A stretch of DNA of 64,000 bases, from NCBI GenBank assembly GCA_963782495.1, contig CAWAJU010000009.1, positions 310,001-374,000 of the forward strand. The letters are read 5' to 3'. A program made the position numbers and the translations under genes. The notes beneath the pieces were generated by a model, which was not told where the DNA came from, did no database searches, and saw nothing but the letters and a program-made list of their open reading frames with translations. This DNA comes from DASQBT01 sp963782495. Lineage in GTDB: Bacteria > Pseudomonadota > Gammaproteobacteria > Burkholderiales > Thiobacillaceae. Shown in pieces: positions 52,400 through 61,982 of this stretch. Each line of letters opens with the position of its first letter. The stretch's first letter is position 1.

Positions 52400-54775
52400 T
52401 TATGCGGTTTCCGCACGACTCAAGGGGAGTGGCGGTGGAGATGACAGCATGGCAGAGAACAGCAATGCCAGCAGCGCGCCGGGGCCGACGGTGGCGCCCA
52501 GTGAGGTCAGCACGGGTACGCCGGAAAATAGCAAAGGGCCGAATCCAGCGACCGTGGTGAGATTGGCGAATACCAGCGAAGCAAGCGTGCGCGGTTCAAT
52601 CCCGCTGCCTTCGGCGTTGCCGCGGTCGAAGAACAGCGCGTAGTTCGAGCCCACGGCGACGATTAGCATCATGCCCACCAGATGCAGCAGGGTGAACTGC
52701 AACGCGGCGAGCTGCAGTCCGGCGGCGACCATCACCACCGCTGCCAGCAACGGAGCGAGCACGCGCGCCATGCGCAGCGTGGAACGCAGCGCAAAGAGCA
52801 GCAGCAGCGCGGTGGCGCCCAGCCCCACCAGCGAAAGCCATGCCGCCGTGTGCAGGTAGCCGTCGTAGAGATGACTGCTGACTTCGCCAAGATTGATGTA
52901 GTGCGCGCCGCTCCCCGCCAGTGCGGCGGAAATGTGCTTGTCATCGATCTCCTTACCGGCATTGGCGCGTAAGGGCAGCAGCGCTGTCCAGCGGCCGTCG
53001 CCGCCATGCAGCAGCATGCCGTCCAGCGCCAGTGAGAAGGATGTGTGATCAAGATCGGCACGGGTCAGGGGAGATCCCTGCCGTGCGGCTTCGACATCCT
53101 GTACGAAAGGAGCGAACAGCGCAGCCTTCACGGGCAGGCCATGTACTGCCGCATTGAGTCGCTCACGCAGTTCGGGACCGTCCGGCAGCGCAGCCTGACG
53201 TGCGCGCTGCAAGGCAATGCTTGGCAAATAATTTGCCGGGCTGTCGAAACCGGTGATGACCCCTTGTGCCTGCAGGGCGTGCAGGCGCGGGGCCACGGCC
53301 TCGGCGGCGTTCAGTGCTGCGTCGGGGCTGGAGCCGCTCACGGCCACCAGATCGCCGGAATCCGGACCGCCAAGCTGGCTGCGAAGTTGCGAGTCGAGCG
53401 CCAGTGCCGCGGGAGGAATCGGGCTGAGGGACGATAAGCGGGTATTCCACAAATGCTGCCGATGCATCAGCAAAACCACAATGGCACCTGCCACCAGCAG
53501 TGCGAGCAGCCAGCGCAGTCGGCGCAAGCCCGCCACGCCACGCATTAGCACCTGTCCGACAGCACTGAGGTCCCGCACCATGAAACTGCTCGGCAACAGC
53601 TGCGGCAGCACGAAGCGCGTCACCAGCGCAGCGGTGACCAACCCGGCGATGGAGTAGGCCCCAAGCTGGGCCAGACCGGGGAAATCCGACAACAGCAGCA
53701 TGCCGAAGCCGGCAACCGACGTCAGCATGCCAAGCCGGATGGTGGGCCAGAAGCGCCGCAGCCAGTCGCGCTGTGCATCCTCGCGGCCGCTTTTGCCAGA
53801 CTGTACGAACAGATAGATGGAATAATCCACCGCCTCGCCCATCAGGGTGGTGCCAAAACCCAGGGTGATGCCCTGCACGACGCCATAGCCCAGACTGACC
53901 GCAGAAATGGCGGCCACCACGCCCGACAGCACGGGCAGCAGGCCGAGCAACAGCACGGTAGGCGAGCGGTATACCAGCAGCAGCAACGTGATGATGAGCA
54001 CGCTGCCGATCAGTGAAACGCGTTCTACCGCGCTCTTGATGGTGGTGCGGGATTGCACCGCGAATACACCCGGTCCGCTGACTACCAGACTGGCCCGCAC
54101 CGCCTTCTGTCCCAGTTCCTCCTTTGCGGCAGCAAAAGCGGCATGCACCAGATTGATGGCCGCTTGTTGCGCGTCGGTGTCAATGCCGGTGGCGCGGGTC
54201 TGCAGCAGCAGCAGGGCGCGCGTTTCGTCAGGCGAAGTCCAGACTCCATCGCGTTCATGCGGCCTTGAAGCGCCAGATAAACGTGAAAGTTCCTGCAGCG
54301 TGGCGCCGGTCGGATCGGTCGGCAGCAGGCTTTTGAGGCTATCGCCCAGTGGTGAGGCGAGCTGCGCAATGCTCGTCTCGATGGCTCGATGCAGGCTTTC
54401 CTCGGTAAAGGCCTCGGGCGTGGTGCCTGGACTCAGCACATAGCGATGGCGGAACAACAGTGCATAGTCGTGATCGGAGTTGACCGGCTCACCGTTATTG
54501 ACTGAAACGAAATCGCCGCTGGCACGCAGGCGCTTTGCCAGCGATCTGGACAGCGCAACGCGGACAGGGCTGTCGGCGCCGTCAATGCCGGCAAAGAGCA
54601 GTCGCGAAACCATGCCGTCGCGCAGCTGGTCTACCAGCACCTGTTGCTGGGAATCGGGCACGCGCGGCAGGAACGCCGACATGTCAGCGGCAAAGCGGCT
54701 ATGGATAATGATCGCCGCGCAGGCGGCAAGCATGACCAGCCACAGGGCCAGAGGGACAAGAGTACGGCGGTTCAA
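52400..54775 (-). CDS. RND-superfamily (MMPL-like) exporter
   Basis: 791 aa starting at TTG overlapping the previous stop (TTGA). Two repeats of one helix, a large periplasmic domain and five helices are visible (VYRSPTVLLLGLLPVLSGVV; TLLMGEAVDYSIYLFV-like text; later ALQFTLLHLVGMMLIVAVGS). GEAVDYSIYLF and GSNYALFF correspond to the proton-relay segments of MMPL proteins. Clusters for aryl polyenes and xanthomonadin carry such an exporter to move the lipid-linked product to the outer membrane. Confidence 0.85.
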   Translation of the reverse strand: MNRRTLVPLALWLVMLAACAAIIIHSRFAADMSAFLPRVPDSQQQVLVDQLRDGMVSRLLFAGIDGADSPVRVALSRSLAKRLRASGDFVSVNNGEPVNSDHDYALLFRHRYVLSPGTTPEAFTEESLHRAIETSIAQLASPLGDSLKSLLPTDPTGATLQELSRLSGASRPHERDGVWTSPDETRALLLLQTRATGIDTDAQQAAINLVHAAFAAAKEELGQKAVRASLVVSGPGVFAVQSRTTIKSAVERVSLIGSVLIITLLLLVYRSPTVLLLGLLPVLSGVVAAISAVSLGYGVVQGITLGFGTTLMGEAVDYSIYLFVQSGKSGREDAQRDWLRRFWPTIRLGMLTSVAGFGMLLLSDFPGLAQLGAYSIAGLVTAALVTRFVLPQLLPSSFMVRDLSAVGQVLMRGVAGLRRLRWLLALLVAGAIVVLLMHRQHLWNTRLSSLSPIPPAALALDSQLRSQLGGPDSGDLVAVSGSSPDAALNAAEAVAPRLHALQAQGVITGFDSPANYLPSIALQRARQAALPDGPELRERLNAAVHGLPVKAALFAPFVQDVEAARQGSPLTRADLDHTSFSLALDGMLLHGGDGRWTALLPLRANAGKEIDDKHISAALAGSGAHYINLGEVSSHLYDGYLHTAAWLSLVGLGATALLLLFALRSTLRMARVLAPLLAAVVMVAAGLQLAALQFTLLHLVGMMLIVAVGSNYALFFDRGNAEGSGIEPRTLASLVFANLTTVAGFGPLLFSGVPVLTSLGATVGPGALLALLFSAMLSSPPPLPLSRAETA

Positions 54776-55395
54776 GGCATGGACAGAGGCCGGATGAACA
54801 TTTGCGAATGATCGCCGTCGGCCTGATCTACTTCAATTTGTCTAACCTGATCCTGGCGTCCGCTAATGCGGATTTCTTTCACTCGTGCGCGCGCTCTTGC
54901 ATCGATGGGTACAAGCGTCATGTTCCATCGAGCAGCATCGCCGCTGAGCTTGATCGTGTAGTTGTGCTGTAACGCCAGACTGTCACCATTGAGCGTGGAG
55001 CGAATGCTGCCGACCAGCGCGGCGGCATAGGGATAATTGTCCAGATTGATCTGGCGGAGGTTGCCATCGCTTTCGATGCTGAGCTGGCTGGCTCGCAAAG
55101 TCAGGGTCTGAGGCTTGGGTTTCAGTGTCCGCATTTCAAGAAAGTCAGGCGCTTCAAAACGCAATTCACCCGATGACTTGATGGGGATGTCGAGGACAGC
55201 CATGGTTTTGTTTTCGTTGAAGGCCGCGCGACCGGAACCACGCTGCGCCAGCGCGTGCATCAGGTCGTCGAGCGTCCAGTCCCCGCCATGGGCCGGCATG
55301 TCGGACATGAATGCGGCGAGCAGCAGGGCAAGCAACACCGGCACAAAGCGGCCTGCATGGTTGCAGCGTCTGGGGAAAGAAAACGGGAGCATCAT
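54772..55395 (-). CDS. LolA-like outer-membrane lipoprotein carrier
   Basis: 207 aa from the first of two ATG codons at 55395. Signal peptide (LLALLLAAFMSDMPAHG) then WTLDDLMHALAQRGSGRAAF, ELRFEAPDFLEMRTLKPKPQ and a beta-rich remainder, the LolA-like fold. In polyene clusters this protein is thought to carry the lipid-like product through the periplasm. Overlaps the exporter gene by four bases. Confidence 0.78.
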   Translation of the reverse strand: MMLPFSFPRRCNHAGRFVPVLLALLLAAFMSDMPAHGGDWTLDDLMHALAQRGSGRAAFNENKTMAVLDIPIKSSGELRFEAPDFLEMRTLKPKPQTLTLRASQLSIESDGNLRQINLDNYPYAAALVGSIRSTLNGDSLALQHNYTIKLSGDAARWNMTLVPIDARARARVKEIRISGRQDQVRQIEVDQADGDHSQMFIRPLSMP

Positions 55396-55417
55396 TTTGC
55401 GACGGACGCCTGGTCGG

Positions 55418-56392
55418 TCAAAGTTCCCTGGGGCCGGTCGCTTCGGCGTCGGCGCCACGCCAGAAGTCATAGAAATTGAACCAGTTGTAGGGGGCCTGTC
55501 GGCAGAAGGCCTCCAACTGCGCGACATAGCATTGCAGCGCGGCATCGACGGCGGCGGCACGTCCGCCACGGCCGATCCCCGAGAAATCGGCCAGCGGCAC
55601 AAAATGTGCCTCGTAGCGGTTGCCGCCGAGATAAATCCCGGCCATGAACAGCACGGGTCGTCGCAAAAGCGCTGCCATGCGCAGCGGCCCGCGCGGCCAG
55701 GGTGCCGGCTGGCCAAAGAAAGGCAGGCGGACGGTATCGTCGTCATGCAGCGAACGGTCGGCGAGCATGCCGACCACTGAGCCTGCGTCGAGCCGCTCTT
55801 GCAGGCGCAGCATGGAATCGATCCGTCCCAGCGGGATGATGTCATGCACCGCGGCAGGATTGATGGCATGGAGCGCGGCGTTGATCATGCGGGCATTGTC
55901 CTCGTACATCAGCAGCGACACGTCCAGCCCGCCGCGCTTTCGCGCAAGCGCGCGCATGACTTCGAAGCTGCCGAAGTGCGCACCCGTGAGAAAGACGCCG
56001 CGCCCCTGCTCCAGCGCGGCGTCAATGTGTTCCTGACCATGAACCTGAATGTCGAACAGATCGTATCGGTCGTTGAGCAGGTAGACGCGGTCGTGGATGG
56101 TGGACGCAAAGCTCAGCACATGGCGAAAGCCGTCGGCCCAGTTCGCGTCGCGTCCCAGCGCGCGTTTGAGATACTGGCGTGAAGCCCGTCGTGCCGAAGG
56201 CGCGAACAGTACAAAGTAAGCGGCAATACCAGTCAGAACTGCACGCGCGATGCGGCGCCCCAAGCGTAGCGAAATCCAGGTCATGATGCGCAGCATCAAC
56301 TGGTTGCTGCGCTCGCTGTCGTTGGCCCATGGGGCGAGAGGCGCGCCCTTGGTCGTGTGCAGTGAATCAGCACCTGGATATGGTGCGATCAT
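55418..56392 (-). CDS. Lysophospholipid/lipid A acyltransferase-like (LpxL/HtrB family)
   Basis: 324 aa. One N-terminal helix, then an acyltransferase with GAHFGSFEVMRALARKRGG, where H and E form the HX4E catalytic pair of HtrB-type enzymes; GMLADRSLHDDDTVRLPFFG is the glycerol/acceptor region. It would transfer the polyene acyl chain from ACP to a lipid head. Overlaps the preceding dehydratase by four bases. Confidence 0.85.
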   Translation of the reverse strand: MIAPYPGADSLHTTKGAPLAPWANDSERSNQLMLRIMTWISLRLGRRIARAVLTGIAAYFVLFAPSARRASRQYLKRALGRDANWADGFRHVLSFASTIHDRVYLLNDRYDLFDIQVHGQEHIDAALEQGRGVFLTGAHFGSFEVMRALARKRGGLDVSLLMYEDNARMINAALHAINPAAVHDIIPLGRIDSMLRLQERLDAGSVVGMLADRSLHDDDTVRLPFFGQPAPWPRGPLRMAALLRRPVLFMAGIYLGGNRYEAHFVPLADFSGIGRGGRAAAVDAALQCYVAQLEAFCRQAPYNWFNFYDFWRGADAEATGPREL

Positions 56393-56703
56393 GGACCGGG
56401 CTCCGCTGCAATGGGGACGATTTGAACCTGGCCGCTGGCGACATTGCCACCGTTATCACCAACGGAAAAGCGCAGCGTTTCCGGCGAGGTGTCCTCGGAC
56501 TGCAATTGCAGATGCGTGTCAGGCGGCACGGGCCGCAGGAATTTGGCGTTGACAATGCGGCATGTCGTTTGATCGGCGCCCAGTGCATGCAACGCGGCAT
56601 CGAGCAGGAGCACGCCTGGAACAATGGGGCGTCCCGGAAAGTGGCCAGCAAAGGCAGGATGTTCCGGAGCATAGGCTGACATTGCTTCAGTGTGCATCGT
56701 CAT
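56389..56703 (-). CDS. ApeP-like hotdog dehydratase, 3-hydroxyacyl-ACP
   Basis: 104 aa from an ATG at 56703 (an earlier one at 56715 is possible), overlapping the acyl-activating gene. EHPAFAGHFPGRPIVPGVLL holds the catalytic His. Glu of FabZ is replaced by Asp in VPGVLLLDAALHAL, as in the short ApeP-type dehydratases of polyene clusters. Removes water from the 3-hydroxyacyl-ACP intermediate. Confidence 0.75.
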   Translation of the reverse strand: MTMHTEAMSAYAPEHPAFAGHFPGRPIVPGVLLLDAALHALGADQTTCRIVNAKFLRPVPPDTHLQLQSEDTSPETLRFSVGDNGGNVASGQVQIVPIAAEPGP

Positions 56704-58048
56704 GGGCGGTTTCATATTCGGGGATGTGGATCGCAGCCAGCTCAGCCAGCGCGTTGCGCGGCAGTTTGCCCGTGCCGTTGCGCGGTAGCGCATCCAGCAA
56801 TACCAGTGGCCTTGGCATGAAGGCCGGATCGATGCGCTGGCGCAACGCATTGAGAAGTTTTGCGCGGTCAAGCCCGGGTGCCACCGCGAAAGCCATTAGC
56901 CGTGTGATCGTGGAGTCCGTGCCGTCCGGCAGGAAGAAAGCGCCATCGCGGACACCCGGAATGGCGCACAAATGATGGTTGAGATAAGCCAGCGAACTGC
57001 GCTTGCCTGCGATGTTTACCATGTCGGTGTGGCGCCCGCGCAGGCGGAAATGTGTTGCGTCCAGCAGTTCGAGAATATCGCCCAGCACGCGGGGTGCGCC
57101 GATGTGGCCGCCGGAGGCGAGCCAGCTTCCATGTTCGTCTGCGTGCAAGACGACGCCTGGAAACAACTCCCAAACATCGGTTCGTGCAGTGCGGCGAGTG
57201 GCGATCTGGCCCGTCTCGGTCGCACCATAGATCTCCAGCAGCGGACCGCCGAGCCGCGCCTCGACTTCAATTGCCAGTTCTGTGGAGAGCGGCGCAGTAG
57301 CGCACAACACGCCGGCCAATGGCGGCAGATCCAGCCCGGCAGAAAGCAGCGCGCGCAAGTGCACCGGGGTGGATACCAGCAGCCGCGGTGCAGGCACACT
57401 GGCCAGATCGGCAGCAATATCGGCAGGATAAAAGGGATGTGCCGAACTCAGCGCAACGCCGCCTTGCAGCGCCAGCAGCACGGTGGATTCGAAACCGTAC
57501 ATGTGCTGGGGGGGAACCGTGCCCACCAGCGTCAATCCGCGACTTTCGGACAGGCCAAGGCTTGCCGCGCCGGTTTGAATGCAGTGAATCAGATTGCCCC
57601 AGGTCTTCACATGCGGTACCGGCTCGCCGGTGGAACCCGAAGTGAATACTTCGGCAACCACACGGTCCGCCTCAATCATTGGAATGCCAGGCGGTGCGGC
57701 ACTCGCCGTTGTTGCTTCGGCCAGCGGATAGGACATGCAGGGTAGTCCGCAATCGCAGGACGTGTCTGTCAGGACAAAGACATCAGGCGTACGGATGCGC
57801 AACCTTTCGAGGGTTTCGGCAGTGCGCGTTGAAGGCAGCAGGCTTAGCTTGTTCGCCACCATGGAGGCGGCGAAACCCACGGCAAAGCGATAGCGGTCCT
57901 GGCAGAAATTGAGCACATGCCGGCCCGCTGGCATGGCTTCCGTCACACGTTGCACGTCGCACAGGAAATCGGCAACGCGCAGCGGGCTGCCTTGGTGCCA
58001 GGCGAACACGGCGTCATGGGCAGACTGAGAGAGGAGGGGTTTCAACAT
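56687..58048 (-). CDS. Acyl/aryl-CoA or -ACP synthetase (AMP-forming)
   Basis: 453 aa. ANL-family motifs: FTSGSTGEPVPHVKTW (ATP loop), YGATETG and LRGRHTDMVNIAGKRSSL (hinge), and NGTGKLPRNAL with the C-terminal Lys. Shorter than CoA ligases with a full C-domain, as in polyene clusters. It likely activates the 3-hydroxybenzoate starter made by the chorismatase at 63323 and loads it onto ACP. Start overlaps the upstream stop (TAATG). Confidence 0.85.
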   Translation of the reverse strand: MLKPLLSQSAHDAVFAWHQGSPLRVADFLCDVQRVTEAMPAGRHVLNFCQDRYRFAVGFAASMVANKLSLLPSTRTAETLERLRIRTPDVFVLTDTSCDCGLPCMSYPLAEATTASAAPPGIPMIEADRVVAEVFTSGSTGEPVPHVKTWGNLIHCIQTGAASLGLSESRGLTLVGTVPPQHMYGFESTVLLALQGGVALSSAHPFYPADIAADLASVPAPRLLVSTPVHLRALLSAGLDLPPLAGVLCATAPLSTELAIEVEARLGGPLLEIYGATETGQIATRRTARTDVWELFPGVVLHADEHGSWLASGGHIGAPRVLGDILELLDATHFRLRGRHTDMVNIAGKRSSLAYLNHHLCAIPGVRDGAFFLPDGTDSTITRLMAFAVAPGLDRAKLLNALRQRIDPAFMPRPLVLLDALPRNGTGKLPRNALAELAAIHIPEYETAHDDAH

Positions 58049-58833
58049 TACTGCCGGATATTGCCGTCGATTGCATTATCAGGAGCTTGGGGCGTCGCCG
58101 CGGCCTGGGCGCAATAGCGCACATAAGCCATCACCGCCTGTATCGGGCCAACCCGGTCTTGCACTGGCAGGGCGCGCAGTCGAACCAGGTATTCGGCAGC
58201 AAACACGACGAATACCAGCAGCGGGGTCAATCCATTCGCAAAAAGGGCCCAAACCCGAATCGGCGCGGCGGCATACAGTGCCAGAGAATTGATAGCCATG
58301 ACGGCAAAGAACAGCGTCCAGGCCCAGGTCACCTTTCTTGTGTAAGAGGCGAGGAGCGGCGAGATTGCATGATGTGCGTGACGGGCAAAACGAGTAACCA
58401 GAGGTTCCTGACCGGGCAATAGTGTGCGGCCAAACATCAAGCCCAGCAGGACCATGGCGCCTGCGTGCTGGATCAGGTAGGTCCAGTGATAATGGCGCAG
58501 CAGCCAGTCAGCGTGCTGCCATGTCAGTAGTGCACCTATCGTCAACAGCCCGAACAGGAATGGTCGCCAGGGTGATCGCCAAGCCAGCCAGATGGCTAAA
58601 AACAGCAATGGAGCAAAGCCAAGCGCGGCCGCGACGATACTCGGCCCGATTTGATTTGATGCTCGGTAGGCCAGCCAGCCATAGACCAAGGTGGCAATTA
58701 CAATCATGACCAGTCGCGCTACTGAAGACAGACGGCTATTCAAAGTGTTGGTCCAACGGCGATTGGCGCAGCGTGACATGGCATACCGATGCCCCGTAAC
58801 GAATTCCTGCCAGCGCGCAGCAGTGAGGAGCAT
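58048..58833 (-). CDS. COG4648-like membrane protein of polyene cluster
   Basis: 261 aa from the ATG at 58833. About six hydrophobic helices: IVIATLVYGWLAYRASNQI, AALGFAPLLFLAIWLAW, HAGAMVLLGLMFGRTLLPGQ, NGLTPLLVFVVFAAEYLV. Members occur in aryl polyene and xanthomonadin clusters, possibly in exporter assembly; role unproven. First gene of the minus-strand operon. Confidence 0.7.
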   Translation of the reverse strand: MLLTAARWQEFVTGHRYAMSRCANRRWTNTLNSRLSSVARLVMIVIATLVYGWLAYRASNQIGPSIVAAALGFAPLLFLAIWLAWRSPWRPFLFGLLTIGALLTWQHADWLLRHYHWTYLIQHAGAMVLLGLMFGRTLLPGQEPLVTRFARHAHHAISPLLASYTRKVTWAWTLFFAVMAINSLALYAAAPIRVWALFANGLTPLLVFVVFAAEYLVRLRALPVQDRVGPIQAVMAYVRYCAQAAATPQAPDNAIDGNIRQ

Positions 58834-59128
58834 CAAAGAGCTCTGACATCATCTTATTAACGGGAGTTGATTGAGTACTTGAATGAATGTTGGCAATCGA
58901 TTGGTTTCATGATCTGGTGAAAAAATAGGTTTCTTGTACTTTTTTCTGAGCGCATGATTCTCCGATGCAATCTCCCCGATTTATGTATGATTATATTGAT
59001 AATGGGCGGATGTGCCCAGCCAGCATCGCATGTGTCCCGGGTTATTTAGTAGCATCCTTGATGTCTCCTCATAAATTCATTCATAAGTTTGATTCCTCAT
59101 TTCATAGTCATACCACGACGAGGGCGGC
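58834..59128. promoter_or_regulatory. Divergent promoter region of the polyene cluster
   Basis: This 295-bp gap between divergent operons is much richer in A and T than its flanks (TATGATTATATTGATAATG near 58985-59004). It must hold promoters for both operons; TATATT at 58992-58997 could be a -10 element. No Crp-like palindrome of the kind seen elsewhere is present. Confidence 0.45.
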
Positions 59129-59419
59129 ATGCTAGCTCAACAAATAAGGAACTATATGATTGTTCATGCCAACGTGGATCCGTCAGTCTTTGAGCAATCG
59201 GATCTCAAGGTGTCGGATTTGGGGATGGATTCACTGGGATTAGTGGAAATGCTGTTTGAAATCGAGGACAAATTCGGGTTCCAGATCAACGACCCGATGC
59301 GCTTTCAAACCATGGCCTTCAATGACATGGTGGCAGAAATCGAAGTACAGCTGCGCAAACACTATAACGGAGCAATTCCCGACATTGATACGATAGATTC
59401 CACGACAGGCGTCAAATGA
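59129..59419 (+). CDS. Acyl carrier protein of polyene cluster
   Basis: 96 aa; GACGAGGG before the ATG. LGMDSLGLVEMLFEIEDKFG holds the phosphopantetheine-bearing Ser35. A longer C-terminal tail (GAIPDIDTIDSTTGVK) extends past a typical ACP. It carries the growing polyene. First gene of the plus-strand operon. Confidence 0.9.
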   Translation: MLAQQIRNYMIVHANVDPSVFEQSDLKVSDLGMDSLGLVEMLFEIEDKFGFQINDPMRFQTMAFNDMVAEIEVQLRKHYNGAIPDIDTIDSTTGVK

Positions 59420-60675
59420 GTCCGGTGTGGGTCACGGGGCTTGGCATGATTTCCCCGTTGGGAGTCGATTGTAAAAGCAGCTTCGACGGCGCACTGCAGG
59501 CAAGAAGCGCTGTCCGGACCGTGCCGCAGGAACTCAGTGCGGGCTTGCCTGGATTGCTGATGGCGCGAGTTTCAGATGACCTGGCTTCTCGTCTTGAAAC
59601 ACAACATTCGGGCAAAGATCGCGCAGTGCAGTTTGCAATGGGGGCGGCGCAGGAAGCAATGTCGGATGCTGCCATCGGAGTGCCGCCGTCAGATGGGGAT
59701 CGCTTTGGCGTATTTGTCGGCGTTGGATTCGGCGGCGCGCAAAGCCTGGATGCCATGTACACGCGCTATTACTCGATCTTGCAGGGAAATGAGCAGAACC
59801 GTCGTCGCGCCGCCGTGGTCCATCCCCTGTCGGTTCCGCGAATGATGGCCAATGCGGCTGCAGCAAGCGTGTCAATGCATTTTGGCCTGCGTGGCATGAG
59901 CAATACCTATTCAGTGGCTTGCGCGTCCTCGGCCATTGCCGCGGGCCAAGCCATGCGCGCAATCCGTCACGGTTACCTGGATGCGGCGGTGGTCATTGGC
60001 ACTGAAGCCATGCTGACGCCCGGATCCATGGTGGCGTGGAATGCGCTGCGGGTGATGGCCCGGACGTATCCCGCCGATCCTTCGGCAAGCTGTCGCCCAT
60101 TTGATCGCGACCGCAGCGGCTTCGTGCTCGGCGAAGGCGCTGCGGCATTGGTGCTGGAAAGCAGGGAGCGGGCCGAAAGCCGCGGTGCAATCCCGCGTGC
60201 CGAACTGGCCGGCTATGGGTGCAGCAGTGATGCCCATCACCTGACGCTGCCTTCTGGTGCCGGTCAGGCTGCAGCCATGCGGCAGGCGCTGGCTGAGGCC
60301 GGGCTGGAGCCCCTGCAGATTCAATATCTCAACGCACATGGCACTGCAACGGATATGGGCGACATCATCGAAACCGAGGCCATTTTCCAGGTTTTCGGCA
60401 AAGCCAGCAGCAGTTTGGCCGTCAGTTCGACCAAGTCTGTCCATGGCCATTTGATTGGCGCAGCCGGCACGCTGGAGCTTGCGCTTTCCATCATGGCGAT
60501 GGAAAGCGGATCGATCCCGCCCACGGCGCATCTGGAGAACGCAGATTCGCGCTGCTCGCTGGATTATGTGCCGTTGCAAGCCAGGTACGGTTGCCGGATC
60601 GATGCGGTCATGTCAAATTCATTTGCCTTCGGCGGCAGCAATGCCAGTTTGATTGCCCGCCGGGTGGCGGCGTGA
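59416..60675 (+). CDS. Beta-ketoacyl-ACP synthase (KAS II-like)
   Basis: 419 aa. The catalytic triad is present: C169 in SVACASSAIAAG, H308 in NAHGTATDMGD and H343 in KSVHGHLIGAAG (K340 before it). Overlaps the ACP gene by four bases. It extends the aryl starter by two carbons per cycle. Only one ketosynthase is visible in the window; a chain-length-factor partner may lie outside. Confidence 0.9.
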   Translation: MSPVWVTGLGMISPLGVDCKSSFDGALQARSAVRTVPQELSAGLPGLLMARVSDDLASRLETQHSGKDRAVQFAMGAAQEAMSDAAIGVPPSDGDRFGVFVGVGFGGAQSLDAMYTRYYSILQGNEQNRRRAAVVHPLSVPRMMANAAAASVSMHFGLRGMSNTYSVACASSAIAAGQAMRAIRHGYLDAAVVIGTEAMLTPGSMVAWNALRVMARTYPADPSASCRPFDRDRSGFVLGEGAAALVLESRERAESRGAIPRAELAGYGCSSDAHHLTLPSGAGQAAAMRQALAEAGLEPLQIQYLNAHGTATDMGDIIETEAIFQVFGKASSSLAVSSTKSVHGHLIGAAGTLELALSIMAMESGSIPPTAHLENADSRCSLDYVPLQARYGCRIDAVMSNSFAFGGSNASLIARRVAA

Positions 60676-61403
60676 CAGCAAGGAATCATGTCGTGGAAAT
60701 GGTCAGCGTTCGCAAGTTGCCACCATTCAATGGTTCGCTTGATCTGGCCAAGAGGACATTCCGTCTTTCTTTGCACCATTTCTGGTTCAAGTCGCTCGGC
60801 ACGGCAGGATTCATGATCCTTTTTTTCAGGGCGTATTTCTACCTGCTCGGGCATCCCTCCGGCCAGGTTACAACCATGCCGGTCACTGCCCTGGATCACT
60901 GGATCGGATTCCAGCCATGGGCTTTGCCCATTTACCTGTCTCTCTGGGTCTATGTGTCGCTTCCCGTGGCCTTCATGTCTTCGCGTAAAGCGATTATTCA
61001 TTACGGCTTGCGCATCGGCGCGCTTTGTCTGGTGGGGCTGGGCATTTTCTTTGCGTGGCCCACGCAAGTGCCGCCGATGATACATGACACGCTGCACTAT
61101 CCCGGATTCGCCCTACTCAGAGGAATGGATGCGGCAGGCAATGCCTGTCCGTCGCTGCATGTTGCAACTGCCGTCTTCAGCGCAGTTTGGCTTGATCGGA
61201 TGGCCCCTGCCCTGGGATTCGGCATGAGACTGCGAACCTTCAACGTACTGTGGTGCGTTGCCATTGTTTATTCCACAATGGCAACCGGGCAGCATGTTGC
61301 GCCGGATGTGCTGGGCGGTGTTGTACTTGCCCTGTGTGCTGCCTGGTTGTCTCTTCTGGGCAGTTATCCGGCCGCTGCTGCCGAAGCAAAAGTAAACGGA
61401 TGA
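60672..61403 (+). CDS. PAP2-like membrane phosphatase
   Basis: 243 aa from a GTG overlapping the ketosynthase stop (GTGA). A GTG at 60693 with AAGGAA upstream, or ATG 60699, is possible. Six hydrophobic helices; NACPSLHVATAVFSAVW and MATGQHVAPDVLGGVVLA give the PSxH and HxxxD parts of PAP2 enzymes, while the first K...RP motif is absent, as in the inositolphosphotransferase-like subgroup. Its place in polyene assembly is unclear. Confidence 0.75.
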   Translation: MTARNHVVEMVSVRKLPPFNGSLDLAKRTFRLSLHHFWFKSLGTAGFMILFFRAYFYLLGHPSGQVTTMPVTALDHWIGFQPWALPIYLSLWVYVSLPVAFMSSRKAIIHYGLRIGALCLVGLGIFFAWPTQVPPMIHDTLHYPGFALLRGMDAAGNACPSLHVATAVFSAVWLDRMAPALGFGMRLRTFNVLWCVAIVYSTMATGQHVAPDVLGGVVLALCAAWLSLLGSYPAAAAEAKVNG

Positions 61404-61930
61404 ATAGTTTGAGCGATATCGAGATTCTTGCTTACCCCATCGATATGGACGATGCAGCCATTCGGCGGGTTCTGCCACACCGGGGCGAAATCCTCTGCGT
61501 CAGGCGCATCACAGTGTTGCGCAATGATCATTACATCGGACATGCTGTCTGGCCGAGTGATCTGCCGATTCTGCAAGGGCATTTCCCTGGCATGCCCATG
61601 GTGCCCGGCGTGCTGCTGGTCGAGGCAGTGGCACAAGTGGCGGGTGCGGGCATGCTGGTGGGGGATACTTACGTCCGCAATATGGGCAAGAACTACATGG
61701 GCATGCTGGCAGGTATTCGAAAATGCAGTTTCCGCCGGCCGGTGTTTGCCGGCGAATGGGTGAGGATCGAGGTAAATTCTCGCCAGATGAGCGAATTGGC
61801 GGCCGCCATTTCCGGGCGATTGCTGGTCGGCGAGGAGGAGGTGGCGAACGTCGATATTCTGGTGGTCAACACTCCAGTCGAAAGTCTGGGCATGTTGCAG
61901 CGTCATCGGGCACAAGGCCTTCAATTTTGA
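61400..61930 (+). CDS. FabZ-like 3-hydroxyacyl-ACP dehydratase
   Basis: 176 aa overlapping the PAP2-like gene by four bases. LPHRGEILCVRRITVL, then LQGHFPGMPMVPGVLLVEAV with catalytic H61 and E75, follow FabZ exactly. The second dehydratase of the cluster (the other is at 56389-56703). Repeated dehydration without enoyl reduction gives conjugated double bonds. Confidence 0.88.
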   Translation: MNSLSDIEILAYPIDMDDAAIRRVLPHRGEILCVRRITVLRNDHYIGHAVWPSDLPILQGHFPGMPMVPGVLLVEAVAQVAGAGMLVGDTYVRNMGKNYMGMLAGIRKCSFRRPVFAGEWVRIEVNSRQMSELAAAISGRLLVGEEEVANVDILVVNTPVESLGMLQRHRAQGLQF

Positions 61931-61982
61931 AGTTGAAACAAAACGTTTTGAATACTGGCCGTCTCGGCCGGAGGGAGTTTGG

